In this document: piece after piece, positions 1 to 10,858 of the stretch
How the letters are laid out: each line of letters opens with the position of its first letter
Position numbering within the stretch: position 1 is the stretch's first letter
NCBI GenBank assembly: GCA_013180625.2
Contig: SNVD02008118.1
Location: forward strand, 186,001 to 250,000
From: Boswellia sacra
Taxonomy: Eukaryota; Streptophyta; Magnoliopsida; Sapindales; Burseraceae
Reading direction: 5' to 3'
DNA length: 64,000 nucleotides
Translations under genes and position numbers: made by a program
Notes under the pieces: model-generated
Databases searched by the model: none
Told to the model about the DNA's origin: nothing
The model's input: the letters and a program-made list of their open reading frames with translations, nothing else

Positions 1-659
1 ACATTAAGATTCAAAGAATTTGGATATCTCTATCTTAAGATATGGCCAAAACACCATTCGGTGCTCATGTGAGTGATTTTTCTTCTCTGTGTCAGTCCAC
101 CGAATTGCATGTCAATTATGTCAGCCTTCCATTTGAAATTTGAATTTCTTCAAAAAATATGAAATGTGCCCCATTAAGTCATCTTTCCAATGCCGCAAGA
201 ATCAAGTCATTTTGATTTTTCTAGCTAAAGATATGTCCAAAGGAGTATTCGGTGCTCATGTCAGCTGCTTCCATTTGTCTTTCAACTTGCATGATGATTT
301 GGACAACCTTGCACTTGAAATTTGAATTTCATTAAAACATATGAAATGTTATAAATTGAGTAAGCTTTCCAAAGGCTCAAGAATCACGTCATTTGGATAT
401 TTATAGAGATATATATGACCAATTGATTGAACATTGCTCATGTGTCACATTCCTTGAGTCAATCCTTGTTCTTAAGCTTTGGTGCTTTTAACATGTAGTC
501 TTCTCCTTAGCTTCAACACTTCATTTTAATAAGCCTCTTCTTGATTTTAAAATTATTTCAATGATCTTACTCTTGCACATAAATAAACATGTTAGTAAAT
601 CTCAATTAATCAATGTGTATTGTTATCATCAAAATTATCATGTAGCCTTAGGGCTAACA
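1..659 (-). repeat. Copia-1 3' LTR (partial)
   Basis: This is the beginning of the 3' LTR in element orientation. It opens at 659 with TGTTAGCCCTAAGG (minus strand) and matches the corresponding ends of the LTRs at 2910-4717, 8249-10008 and 12565-14328 almost base for base. The remaining 1.1 kb or so lies beyond the window. Confidence 0.92.
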
Positions 660-858
660 ATCTCCCCCTTTTTGATGATGACAAACCATTGATTGCTTTA
701 AAATATAATCTAAAATCAAGAATGAAAATAAAATCAACAATAAGCAAAAAGAATGGCACTTGTTATGAATATAAGCAATCCAACTATTTCTCCCCCTTTT
801 GTTATCATCAAAAAGATGTAATCAAATTAACTACTCCCCCTAAATATATTCTCCCCTT
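660..858 (-). other. Copia-1 polypurine tract cluster
   Basis: Directly against the 3' LTR the minus strand reads AAAAAGGGGGAGAT. Three more purine runs of the same kind follow at about 790-806, 834-842 and 850-858. The first is the plus-strand primer for retrotransposition. Multiple copies of the motif are a known trait of SIRE/Maximus elements. The same cluster is seen at 10009-10210 in Copia-2. Confidence 0.8.
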
Positions 859-899
859 AACATATGCTACCATTCAAAGATTATCATATAAAAACAAAA

Positions 900-1367
900 T
901 TAAGACATATCCAACATGCCTAATTCTCTTCTAATTATGCAAAATATATCTTGACTAAGGGGTTTAGTCATATTTGGGTCTAGGACTAATTCCCAAACTT
1001 GATTTCTCTCAAATTGGTTCAATTCTTCTTGCATAGCCAAAATCCAACTTTTCTCATTTTTGGCTTCTTTAAAAGATTTTGGTTCAAATTGAGAGACAAA
1101 TGCAAAATGATTACAAAAGTTCCTAAAAGAAGATCTATTTCTCATACCTTGTGATGGTTCACCAATAATGAGATCTTTTAGGGTGAGCTTTGCATACCTC
1201 CATTCCTTTGGTAATTCTTGGGAAGAATCATTTACTTCCTCTTGTTGAAGTTGTAATTCATCTTGGCTCTTTTCATCAAGCCTTGATTCCTTGATTTGCC
1301 TTTCTACCTCAACAATATCATCATCAATATCACCATGTCCGATTACCCTTCCTTTTGGCATTATCAC
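900..1367 (-). pseudogene. Copia-1 pol remnant: protease-linker segment fused to start of reverse transcriptase
   Basis: A 155-codon open frame begins with the segment that precedes GAG-pre-integrase in copia polyproteins (KGRVIGHGDI, matching KGRVIEHGDI in Copia-2). After about position 1330 it jumps into the linker and N-terminal end of the copia reverse transcriptase, recognisable from EEL-QFERNQVWELV. The catalytic YVDD region never appears. The jump marks a large internal deletion that removed integrase. The frame then runs out before the polypurine cluster. This is a relic with no expected function. Confidence 0.8.
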
Positions 1368-1451
1368 CGAAGGTCACATATCCTCCTTTCTTCATGATTA
1401 ATCTTGAGAACTTGGAGGCATCTCCGGTCATATGCCTTGAGCATCCACTAT

Positions 1452-2855
1452 CTAAGTACCACTTGTGTTTGCCACTTTGTCTCTACAATCAACATTCAAG
1501 GAGTAACTTTTTGGTACCCAAAAGTTCTTGGGTCCTTGGGGGTTAGTTATGGTACTTTTTGGAACCCATATTTGTTTCAAATTAGGATTTCTCTTAATGT
1601 AACAAGAATGCATTTTGTGTCCTTTTCTTTCACAATAATTACATGAATGATTAGGATTATTCCTAGAAGATGCATGAACAAAATAGTTTTTAAAATACTT
1701 TTGATTTTTATGACTTTTATATCCTAACCCTCTTTTATCAAAAACACACCTTTGGTTTTGTAACATAGAATTCAAATTTTTTGTGCTTTTTGTAAAACTA
1801 TCAACAATATTTCTTAAGTCATTATTTTCCTTTTTCAAAATAACATTTTCTTTCTCTAATTTATCAAAATCCTTTTGTTTTAAAATCTCATTTTCAGTTT
1901 TTAAAAAATGTATTTGACTTTCCAAACTTTCAAAATCTTTTTGCTTTAAAATTTCATTTTCATTTTCTAAAGCTTCATTTATTTCCACCAACTCTTCTAA
2001 TTGAGATAACATGACTTTTGACTTCTTTTTGAAAGCATTGATTTTTGAATTTTGTTTATCAACTTGCACATGTAAATTTTGGAATGCTTCAAGTAATTCA
2101 TCATATGAAAGCTTAGGATCATGGTTTAGAATACTTATCTCATTTTCTCTTAAAGCCATGAAGCACATGTTTGCCACTTCGCAATCTTCTTCTTCATTCT
2201 CCTTCAAGATGATTTCATGAGTAATGAGAGAACCCATAAGTTCTTCTAATGGTAGTTTGGTGAGGTCCTTTGCTTCTTGAATTGCCGTCACCTTTGGCTC
2301 CCAAGATTTTGGTAGACACCTAAGAATCTTTCTCACCATTTCAACATTAGAATAAGATTTACCAAGAGATTTCAAACCATTGAATAATATCCGTAAATCT
2401 AGTAAACATTTCAGAAATTGATTCATCCGATTTCATCTTAAAAAGCTCATAACTATGAACTAGCATACTAATTTTGGATTCTTTAACTTGACTAGTTCCT
2501 TCATGAGTTACTTCAAGTGTGTGCCATATTTCTTGTGCCGTAGAACAAGTAGATATTCTATTAAACTCATTTCTATCTAGAGCACAATAAAACACATTCA
2601 TAGCTTTAGCATTCAAACTCAATTTCTTTTTATCATCTTCACTAAACTCTTTAGGTTCTTTAAGCATGCATTCCCATTTTCAATTTTGGTAGGAACAAAA
2701 GGTCCTTCCAAAACAATAGACCACAAATCATAATCAAAAGATTTCAAGAAAATACTCATTCTAGTTTTCCAATAAGAGTAATCACTTCCATTAAAAAATG
2801 GAGGTCTAGAGATAGAAAGTCCCTCAACATATGAAGTTGAATTAAAAGTTGCCAT
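1452..2855 (-). pseudogene. Copia-1 gag (frameshifted)
   Basis: The gag starts at 2855 with MATFNSTSYVEG, as in Copia-2. It includes the UBN2/gag-polypeptide-of-copia region, a long charged coiled coil (LEELVEINEALENENEILK-type heptads) and a CCHC zinc knuckle (CNYCERKGHKMHSC) near 1600. It is broken by a one-base loss near 2670 and a one-base gain near 2385 relative to Copia-2. It also lacks about 80 codons of the acidic segment that Copia-2 retains at 11590-11850. The structural nucleocapsid protein is therefore not made intact. Confidence 0.85.
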
Positions 2856-2895
2856 AGCTCAAAATCGGTTAAGATTTAAAAAATTGAGCAACCTT

Positions 2896-2907
2896 GCTCT
2901 GATACCA
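2896..2907 (-). other. Copia-1 primer binding site (tRNA-iMet)
   Basis: The minus strand reads TGGTATCAGAGC, the complement of the 3' end of plant initiator-Met tRNA, two bases inside the 5' LTR. This fixes the element orientation. Confidence 0.93.
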
Positions 2908-2909
2908 CT

Positions 2910-4717
2910 TGTTGACCCAGGTATGGCAACCCAAGAGGGGGGGTGAATTGGGTTTTTATTTATCAAAACGGATTTAGAAAACTTTTCTTGAAAGATCAAA
3001 ATTATATAACTCTTTCTTTGAGAATGAAGGTGAAGAAGATGAAATTAGAATTTATCAAAGATGCAATCAAAAGAATAATAATGATGAACAATCACAAGTG
3101 CAAGTAAATGTAAAGAGGAAAGGGATAGAGAGAGTGCAAACTCAATTTACGTGGTTCGGCAAACCTTGCCTACGTCCACGGGCTCCTAGCTCCACGAGCT
3201 AAGCTTTCCACTAAGTTGTAGAAATCTTTACAACTTGCTTGATGAACAACCTCACCAAGACTTTTTCTTCCAACTCTTGATAACACCACACCAAGAGTTC
3301 TTCTTGATGAACAACCTCACCAAGGCAACTTCCTTCAACTCTTGATAACACCACACCAAGAGTTCTTCTTGATGAACAACCTCACCAAGGCAACTTCCTT
3401 CAACCCTTGATAACACCACACCAAGAGTTCTTCTTGATGAACAACCTCACCAAGGCAACTTTCCTCAACTCTTGATAACACACAACAAGAGTTCTCTCAA
3501 GGATAACTATTATCCTTTACAATAATATCTCACTCTCACCACAATACAAGAACAAAGATAATTTTTTACAACAAAAGTATAACTCTCTTCAAAGAGTAGA
3601 TAAAGAATATAAAAGCTCTATAAACTTGATATTTCTCTTGGCTTTTTTTGCTTGATAAAATGCTTCTCTTGCTCTTTTTGAATGCATGGGAGAATGGCTC
3701 CTTTTATAGGCAAATGAGATGAACTTAATCAAGTGAAGACACCATCTCCAAATTTTCTGCCCACCATAAAAACCGTAATCTTGTCTGCCATTTTTGTCAA
3801 TGTTCCGTTTGAAATTTGAAAATCTGTAAAACATAAAAGATCTGAACATTTGAATAAGCTTTCCAACGCATCAAGAATCAAGTCATTTGGATATCTGTAG
3901 CTCAAGATATGGCCAAAACACCATTCGGTGCTCATGTGACTTGATTTTTCCTCCATGTGTCAGTCCACCGACTTGAATGATAATTCTGTCAGCCTTCCGT
4001 TTGAAATTTGAATTTCTTCAAAACATAAAAGATCTTCATATTTGAATAAGCTTTCCAAAACATTAAGAATCAAAGCAATTTGGATATCTCTATCTTAAGA
4101 TATGGCCAAAACACCATTCGGTGCTCATGTGAGTTGATTTTTCTTCTCTGTGTCAGTCCACCGAATTGCATGTCAATTATGTCGCCTTCCATTTGAAATT
4201 TGAATTTCTTCAAAAAATATGAAATGTGCCCATTAAGTCATCTTTCCAATGCCACAAGAATCAAGTCATTTTGATTTTTCTAGCTCAAGATATGTCCAAA
4301 GAGTATTCGGTGCTCATGTCAGCTGCTTCCATTTGTCTTTCAACTTGCATGATGATTTGGACAACCTTGCACTTGAAATTTGAATTTCATTAAAACATAT
4401 GAAATGTTATAAATTGAGTAAGCTTTCCAAAGGCTCAAGAATCACATCATTTGGATATTTATAGAGATATATATGACCAATTGATTGAACATTGCTCATG
4501 TGTCACATTCCTTGAGTCAATCCTTGTTCTTAAGCTTTGGTGCCTTTAACATGTAGTCTTCTCCTTAGCTTCAACACTTCATTTTAATAAGCCTCTTCTT
4601 GATTTTAAAATTATTTCAATGATCTTACTCTTGCACATAAATAAACATGTTAGTAAATCTCAATTAATCAATGTGTATTGTTATCATCAAAATTATCATG
4701 TAGCCTTAGGACTAACA
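2910..4717 (-). repeat. Copia-1 5' LTR (1808 bp)
   Basis: The LTR is bounded on the top strand by TGTTGACCC at 2910 and GGACTAACA ending at 4717, i.e. TG...CA in element orientation. It contains a 65-bp tandem array (3241-3497). It also holds about four diverged copies of a roughly 190-bp segment starting near 3806, 4000, 4193 and 4375, each with GAAATTTGAA and a CATTCGGTGCTCATGTG or related box. Promoter activity would be expected here for LTR families, but I see no clear TATA box. Confidence 0.92.
3241..3497. repeat. 65-bp tandem repeat in Copia-1 5' LTR (four units)
   Basis: Units start with GATGAACAACCTCACCAAG at 3241, 3306, 3371 and 3436. Spacing is exactly 65 bp and differences are only a few bases; the last unit is incomplete. 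The same array occurs in the Copia-2 LTRs. Confidence 0.93.
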
Positions 4718-6465
4718 ATCATTACTTTCTATGGAAGCTCATGAGGCTACCAATCATTTACAAATTGACTTTGAGAGGGGTGGAATTCATCTCTGTCCAG
4801 GTATCTGTAATGTAAATATCAACTTTTAGTTTTTGTCATTGGACAATTTTCTACATTAAGATATAAGCATCCTACTTTGCCTTGCAGAAAAGCTAAATCG
4901 AGGAAACCAGCTAGATATAGATATATTTCAATTGTGCAGGGTGTAAGTATAATATCCCTTCCACCAATGCACTTCTTACAACTTCTAAATTCAGTAACAT
5001 GGTTTATGCAATTAATGATTTTGTTGTTTCGCCTATTTGATACTCCTTGTTCTTTAATCATATTTTCTCTACTAGGCTAGTTTGAGTACATCAAAATATT
5101 GTTTTACGAATAGTTAAAGGTAAAGCAAACTAGTTTTTGTCCCTTAGGATTCCAAAAGCTGAATCTAACTACTTATTTAACTGTAATTTTAAGGACCGGA
5201 GAATTTACTTTAGGACCAGAGAATTGAGTATTCTTTCCTTTTTCTATTGCTTTTATTTCATAAATTTAATTAAAAAAAATGCTAGGCATGGTAAGTTCTA
5301 TGCAGAATCTTAATATAGTACACATAAATGCAAATTGGAAAAATATTAACATTTTCCTCATCTAACCTCAATTAATTGTGGAAAGTCAAGCCATGAACTT
5401 AAATAATATTCTACATTCTTTTTTTTTTCTTTATTTATTTATTTAAATTTACAAATATAATTAAAATATGGCTCCTTTGGTTGTGTCCTTTTTGGCTACC
5501 ATGTGCCATTTTGGACCTTCCCCTTGTCATTTGTTTTTGGTGCAAATGATGTTTTTTAAATGTGTCCTATTCACTTGAAGACAAAATCATATCATTCTAC
5601 TCTTTTTGCTTAATGGAGCTACTTTATAGTTCTATTACCCATTGATTTGCTATTTTTTTTCCTAAATTTAGTATTGGTCCTTGAAAATTTCATTTATCTT
5701 GGGTATATAATTTGATTTCATTTCACTTAATTGTCTTTAAATTTTTCATTTTGAAGCAGATTTTTTCTCTAGCTATCAATCTCTCTTATCAATGTCATCT
5801 TTGATCTCTTCACTTCCCGTTTTTATTGTAGGTCCAAGTAGAAAAATAAATAGATCAAATATCTTATTATTTTTTTCTGGAACATGGTTGAAATCTGAAA
5901 TCTATAATATTCATTGTGTTGCTTAACATTTCTTCATATGTGTCAATGTTTATGTGAAAAATGAAGCATTTATAATTATTTATTGAATTTATTTTATCTT
6001 TTTTTGATTTATTTATCAGGTAGAGCACTGGAGAAAATCAAAGTAACACTTTACAATGACCATTGCACTTCAGAGGGAGCCACATGCCAACAACAAAAAT
6101 TTTGTGGATCGATGGTGGCAGTGACCTTCAATTTTTTCATCTCTGTTGGACTTATTCTCACAAAAAAACTTGTTAGTTTCTTTTCCTTCTTTGTCAAGCA
6201 TTGTAGTTTGTGCGCTTGCATAGATTTAAGATTCAAAAGAAATAAATGCTTTTGTTCAGCTTCGTGAATTTTCTTATTTGAAACCACTTGAAATTTTTAA
6301 TCGTAACATTGTAGTATTGAAAATTGATTTGTTATTGTGTTGTTGGTCTCTTAATAAATTTTCACAAATTTTAATTGTTTTTTCCTCAAGTTTTGGATTG
6401 GACCGATCTACTCAAGGAAATAGAAAAAATTGTTGAATTAATCTACTCAAGGAGAATTAATAAAA
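4718..6465. other. Intergenic, with possible exon-like gene remnant
   Basis: No gene can be supported. Three short stretches look like exon relics on the plus strand. One is an open stretch at 4733-4810 ending before a GTAAAT-type donor. The second, at 4888-4940, lies between TTGCAG and GTGTAAGT. The third, at 6020-6130, follows TTATCAG and encodes a Cys-rich stretch (HCTSEG, CQQQKFC). They do not join into a protein I recognise. The rest is AT-rich. Confidence 0.3.
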
Positions 6466-6923
6466 AAGCACTACTTTTAAGAATTTTATTAAATTTAAGA
6501 ATTTTAGTAAATAGCATTAAACTAGCCTCTCTTTTAAAAAAAAAAACACCTTTTACAACGGTTTCGTGACCGTCGCAAAAATTTCGAACTATTTACGGCG
6601 GTTCGTTGTTCCATTTACGATGGTTTAACAAAAAAGTTATTTACCACAGTTTGAAAACCTTTTATGGCGGTTTTGTGTTCGTCGTAAAAATCTAACTATA
6701 TACGGCGGTTTATAACCGCCTCAAAAAGGTGTGGTGATCGTCAATCCTCTTTTGTCATCTGTTTTTACGTCGAAAAATCAAACCGCCGTATAAGATCTTT
6801 TACGACGGGTCTAAACCGCCGTTAAAGCTTTTATTACGGTTGGGAACCGCTGTATAACAGTCGTAAAAGAGTTTTTGCGACAGTTTTGACCCGCCACAAA
6901 TAGTTATTTATGTTGTAGTGCTT
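6466..6923. mobile_element. Small CACTA-like non-autonomous DNA element
   Basis: Both ends carry the inverted 9-mer AAGCACTAC (6466-6474 and, reversed, 6915-6923). The interior is packed with imperfect direct and inverted copies of an ACGGCGGTTT / AAACCGCCGT motif (about 6550-6900), the subterminal-repeat style of CACTA (En/Spm) transposons. There is no transposase. Length is about 458 bp. A 3-bp target duplication is not clear, because the flanks are themselves part of the palindrome. Confidence 0.65.
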
Positions 6924-7089
6924 GTAACTCCTAAGTAATAATGTTCTTAATAAAAACATATACGTTAGAAATAGTAAGAATTGTAACTCATGTTTTTATT
7001 ATATTTGTAACTTAAAATTAATTTCATATTAAAACTTATAATTCATGATTTAAAACTAAGTTTTAAACCTTTTATCTCCAACAACATTT

Positions 7090-7470
7090 ATTTGATATCT
7101 GTACTCAAAGGAAAAAGATGGGCTTATAGGTACCTCTAGAAAGAAAACAGAAATGAAGCACATTCAAATAGCTCATAAAAGCAGTCAGTAGGTACACTAC
7201 TGTCTCCCATAACTTTGGCCTCTTGGCATATTTTCTACTCTTAGTTTTTTTTTTTAAAACGAAATTCCCCCTTTTTATAAGGATGCGATCTATGGTTATT
7301 GAAAACCTAATAGTGTCTTATTGAATATTTGTTAAACCTTGCACGTTTTATTGAACAAGAATGAGATATCTCGGCATGTGATGTGATAAACATAACACTA
7401 TAGGGAGTTGTTACTTTCTAAGTCATTTGACAAAATTTAACCAGTTTCATTCCTTTCGTATTATAACAAC
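7090..7470. pseudogene. Relic flanks of a deleted UGT79-like gene
   Basis: Positions 7105-7195 resemble the DNA just downstream of the UGT gene (14785-14880; shared GATG(G)GGCTTATA, ACCTAT/CTAG, GGTAGGTAC). Positions 7205-7460 resemble the DNA just upstream of it (16530-16730; shared TTTTGGCCTCTT, GGCATGTGAT, GGGAGTTGTTACTTT). Here the two flanks touch, with no coding sequence between them. The simplest reading is a duplicated UGT locus that lost its reading frame by deletion. The comparison is by eye. Confidence 0.5.
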
Positions 7471-8243
7471 GACTAATAGTGAAAAGATATTTATGAGTGT
7501 ATATGACTCGTTGTTAATTGTTAATTTAGGTCTTCTTTATTTTCAAATTCTCAAAATATTATTACATTATTGAAAAACATACAATATTAATAATTTTAAA
7601 TCAATATTAACAACTATAAACGAATCTAAAAAATTGCTAAAGGAGAAGGAAGTTTTATCAACAATAAAATTTAAATTTTTTAATAAAAATGATAAATTTA
7701 ATTTTCAAATTTATTTAATACAATTAAAATTGCTTTCAAAATGATTTTAAATTTTAAAAACATTATGTGACAAAAATTTTTTTGTTGTCATCAAGTATGG
7801 TACAATACATGTGTAAAATTTAATCATCATTTAACATTTAATCCCTATTTTGTAAGTGACTTTTCACAAACTTTGTTATTAAGATATCTCTCAAAGCTTC
7901 CAATGTGTATAGATTGACCTTTTTTAACAATACAAAATCCAATAAATAAATAAATAAAATCTTCCAATAGATATCAAATTCTAATATTATTATTTAATAA
8001 TAATTTCATGAATCACAACTAAAGTGATTAAAAATTAACTAAAAGAAGTTATTAAGTTTAGGCTTTTGAATTTTTGCTTGATAAAAGAAAAAGGAAAGAG
8101 AAGTAAGAATGATTTTGGTTTAATTATGGGTCAATTTGAGAATTTTTGAAATATTTATGTCTGTTTCGATATTAAGTATCATTTTTTTCCTAAAATACCC
8201 GCCTTGTCCCTTATTGGCTTATATCCCTGTAAATAACATATCA
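7471..8243. other. AT-rich intergenic DNA
   Basis: I see no open frame, repeat or recognisable site here. It ends at the TTTTC target copy of Copia-2. Confidence 0.6.
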
Positions 8244-8248
8244 TTTTC

Positions 8249-10008
8249 TGTTGACCCAGGTATGGCAACCCAAGAGGGGGGGTGAATTGGGTTTTTATTT
8301 ATCAAAACGGATTTAGAAAACTTTTCTTGAAAGATCAAAATTAGTTAACTCTTTCTTTGAGAATAAAGGTGAAGAAGATGAAATTAGAATTTATCAAAGA
8401 TGCAATCAAAAGAATAATAATGATGAACAATCACAAGTGCAAGTAAATGTAAAGAGGAAAGGGATAGAGAGAGTGCAAACTCAATTTACGTGGTTCGGCA
8501 AACCTTGCCTACGTCCACGGGCTCCTAGCTCCACGAGCTAAGCTTTCCACTAAGTTGTAGAAATCTTTACAACTTGCTTGATGAACAACCTCACCAAGAC
8601 TTTTTCTTCCAACTCTTGATAACACCACACCAAGAGTTCTTCTTGATGAACAACCTCACCAAGGCAACTTCCTTCAACCCTTGATAACACCACACCAAGA
8701 GTTCTTCTTGATGAACAACCTCACCAAGGCAAACTTTCTTCAACCCTTGATAACACCACACCAAGAGTTCTTCTTGATGAACAAACCTCACCAAGGAAAT
8801 ATTTCTCTCAAGGATAACTTTTATCCTTTACAATAAGATCTCACTCTCACCACAATACAAGAACAAAGATAATTGTTTATAACAAAATACAACTCTCCTC
8901 AAAGAGTAGATAAAAAATATAAAAGCTCTCTAAAAATGATATTTCCCTTATTTGTGGCTTGATGGATGTTCTTGAATGAATGGGAGAAGGGCTCCTTTTA
9001 TAGGCAAATGAGATGAACTTAGTCAAGTGAAGACACCAACTCCAAATTTTCTGCCCACCATAAAAACTGTAATTTTGTCTGCCATTTTTGTCAATGTTCC
9101 GTTTGAAATTTGAAAATCTGTAAAACATAAAAGATCTGCACATTTGAATAAGCTTTCCAACGCATCAAGAACCAAGTCATTTGGATATCTGTAGCTCAAG
9201 ATATGGCCAAAACACCATTCGGTGCTCAAGTGACTTGATTTTTCTTCCATGTGTCTGTCCACTGACTTGAATGATAATTCTGTCAGCCTTCCATTTGAAA
9301 TTTGAATTTCTTCAAAACATAAAAGATCTTCATATTTGAATAAGCTTTCCAAAACATTAAGAATCAAAGCAATTGGATATCTCTATCTTAAGATATGGCC
9401 AAAAACCATTCGGTGCTCATGTGAGTTGATTTTTCTTCTCTGTGTCAGTCCACCGAATTGCATGTCAATTATGTCAGTCTTCTGTTTGAAATTTGAATTT
9501 TTTCAAAACATATGAAATGTTCTTATTAAGTCATCTTTCCAATGCCGCAAGAATCAAGTCATTTTGATTTTTCTAGCTCAAGATATGTCCAAAGGAGTAT
9601 TCGGTGCTCATGTCAGCTGCTTCCATTTGTCTTTCAACTTGCATGATGATTTGGACAACCTTGCACTTGAAATTTGAATTCATTAAAACATATGAAATGT
9701 TATAAATTGAGAATCTTTCCAAAGGCTCAAGAATCACGTCATTTGGATATTTGTAGAGATATATATGACCAATTGATTGAACATTGCTCATGTGTCACAT
9801 TCCTTGAGTCAACCTTGTTCGTAAGCTTTGGTGCCTTTAACATGTAGTCTTCTCCTTAGCTTCAACACTTCATTTTAATAAGCCTCTTCTTGATTTTACA
9901 ATTATTTCAATGATCTTACTCTTGCACATAAATAAACATGTTATTAAATCTCAATTAATCAATGTGTATTGTTATCATCAAAATTATCATGTAGCCTTAG
10001 GGCTAACA
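8249..10008 (-). repeat. Copia-2 3' LTR (1760 bp)
   Basis: Bounded by TGTTGACCC at 8249 and GGGCTAACA ending at 10008. It differs from its partner at 12565-14328 by scattered substitutions and small indels, so the insertion is not recent. Confidence 0.94.
8580..8797. repeat. 65-bp tandem repeat in Copia-2 3' LTR
   Basis: Units start at 8580, 8645, 8710 and 8776; the last is partial and the third has one extra base. Sequence is as in the other LTRs of this family. Confidence 0.9.
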
Positions 10009-10210
10009 ATCTCCCCCTTTTTGATGATGACAAACCATTGATTGCTTTAAATATATCTAAAATCAAAAATGAAAATAAATCAAGAATAAACAAAAAATGG
10101 CACTTGTTATGAATATAAGCAATCCAACCATTTCTCCCCTTTTTGTTATCATCAAAAAGATTTAATCAAATTAACTACTCCCCCTAAATATATTCTCCCC
10201 CTTAACATAT
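10009..10210 (-). other. Copia-2 polypurine tract cluster
   Basis: The minus strand reads AAAAAGGGGGAGAT against the 3' LTR. Further purine runs follow near 10135-10150, 10177-10185 and 10195-10205. Confidence 0.8.
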
Positions 10211-10299
10211 GCTACCATTCAAAGATTATCATATAAAAGCAAAATTAAGCATATCCAATATGTCTAATTCTTTTCTAATTATGCAAAATCTATCTTGAC

Positions 10300-10855
10300 T
10301 AAGGGGTTTATTTGTTGAAAAAAAAAATTTTGTTTAAAAAAGTTCTCACTTGTTTTTCAAATTGACAAGCATCACAAATCTTGTTATTTTCAAATTTTAT
10401 TTTTGGAAGACCATCAACAAATCATTTTTAGAAATTTTTGAAATTGTGTCCATGCTAGCATGACCTAATCTTCTATGCCATAACCAAGTATCATGATTAA
10501 CAATGAAACAATTTTCTACATGATCATTAACATCAATATCAATTGTATAAATATTACCACATCTATTACCAACAAATAATGTCTTATTGTTACTAACATC
10601 CTTAATCACACATCTATTAGGCTCAAAAGCAACAAAATACCCTTTATCACACAATTGACTAATGCTAATCAAATCATGTTTTAAACCATTACCAAGCAAA
10701 ATATTTTCAATAATAAGTGAAGAAGGGTTACCAATATCACCATGTTCGATTACCCTTCCTTTGGCATTATCACCGAAGGTCACATATCCTCCTTTCTTCA
10801 TGATTAATCTTGAGAACTTGGAGGCATCTCCGGTCATATGTCCTTGAGCATCCAC
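10300..10855 (-). pseudogene. Copia-2 pol remnant: GAG-pre-integrase segment
   Basis: A 152-codon frame (10397-10855) carries the end of the protease-linker region and the GAG-pre-integrase domain, with the signature WLWHRRLGH, followed by a frameshift. Beyond it, in another frame to about 10300, the minus strand still shows the CDAC of the integrase zinc region, then the element ends. It has no DDE catalytic core or polymerase. It matches Ty1/copia order (gag, protease, integrase, polymerase), with everything after the integrase N-terminus deleted. Confidence 0.85.
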
Positions 10856-10858
10856 TAT

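Larger units (their letters stand above)
1..4717 (-). mobile_element. Copia-1: internally deleted Ty1/copia (SIRE/Maximus-like) element, cut by window start
   Basis: Read on the minus strand this is LTR (2910-4717), tRNA primer site (2896-2907), degenerate gag, a pol scrap, a polypurine tract and the start of the other LTR (659 down to 1, incomplete). The internal part is only about 2.25 kb, so integrase and almost all of reverse transcriptase/RNase H are missing and the copy cannot move by itself. Long LTRs (about 1.8 kb) and several polypurine motifs before the 3' LTR are typical of the SIRE/Maximus lineage; the lineage call is inference. Five bases after the 5' LTR (4718-4722, ATCAT) may be the target duplication, but the partner lies outside the window. 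Confidence 0.9.

Noticed and set aside
2896..2907. tRNA-Met gene
   Set aside because: Only the 12-base complement of the tRNA 3' end is present; it is the retrotransposon primer site. The same holds at 12551 and 50364.
3241..3497. Regular 65-bp repeats resembling a CRISPR-like array
   Set aside because: The units are contiguous with no variable spacers, and they sit at the same place in each copia LTR of a plant genome.
8591..8794. 67-codon frame with a repeated HQEELLVWCYQGLK pattern
   Set aside because: It is only the translation of the 65-bp LTR repeat; the frame breaks when the repeat ends.
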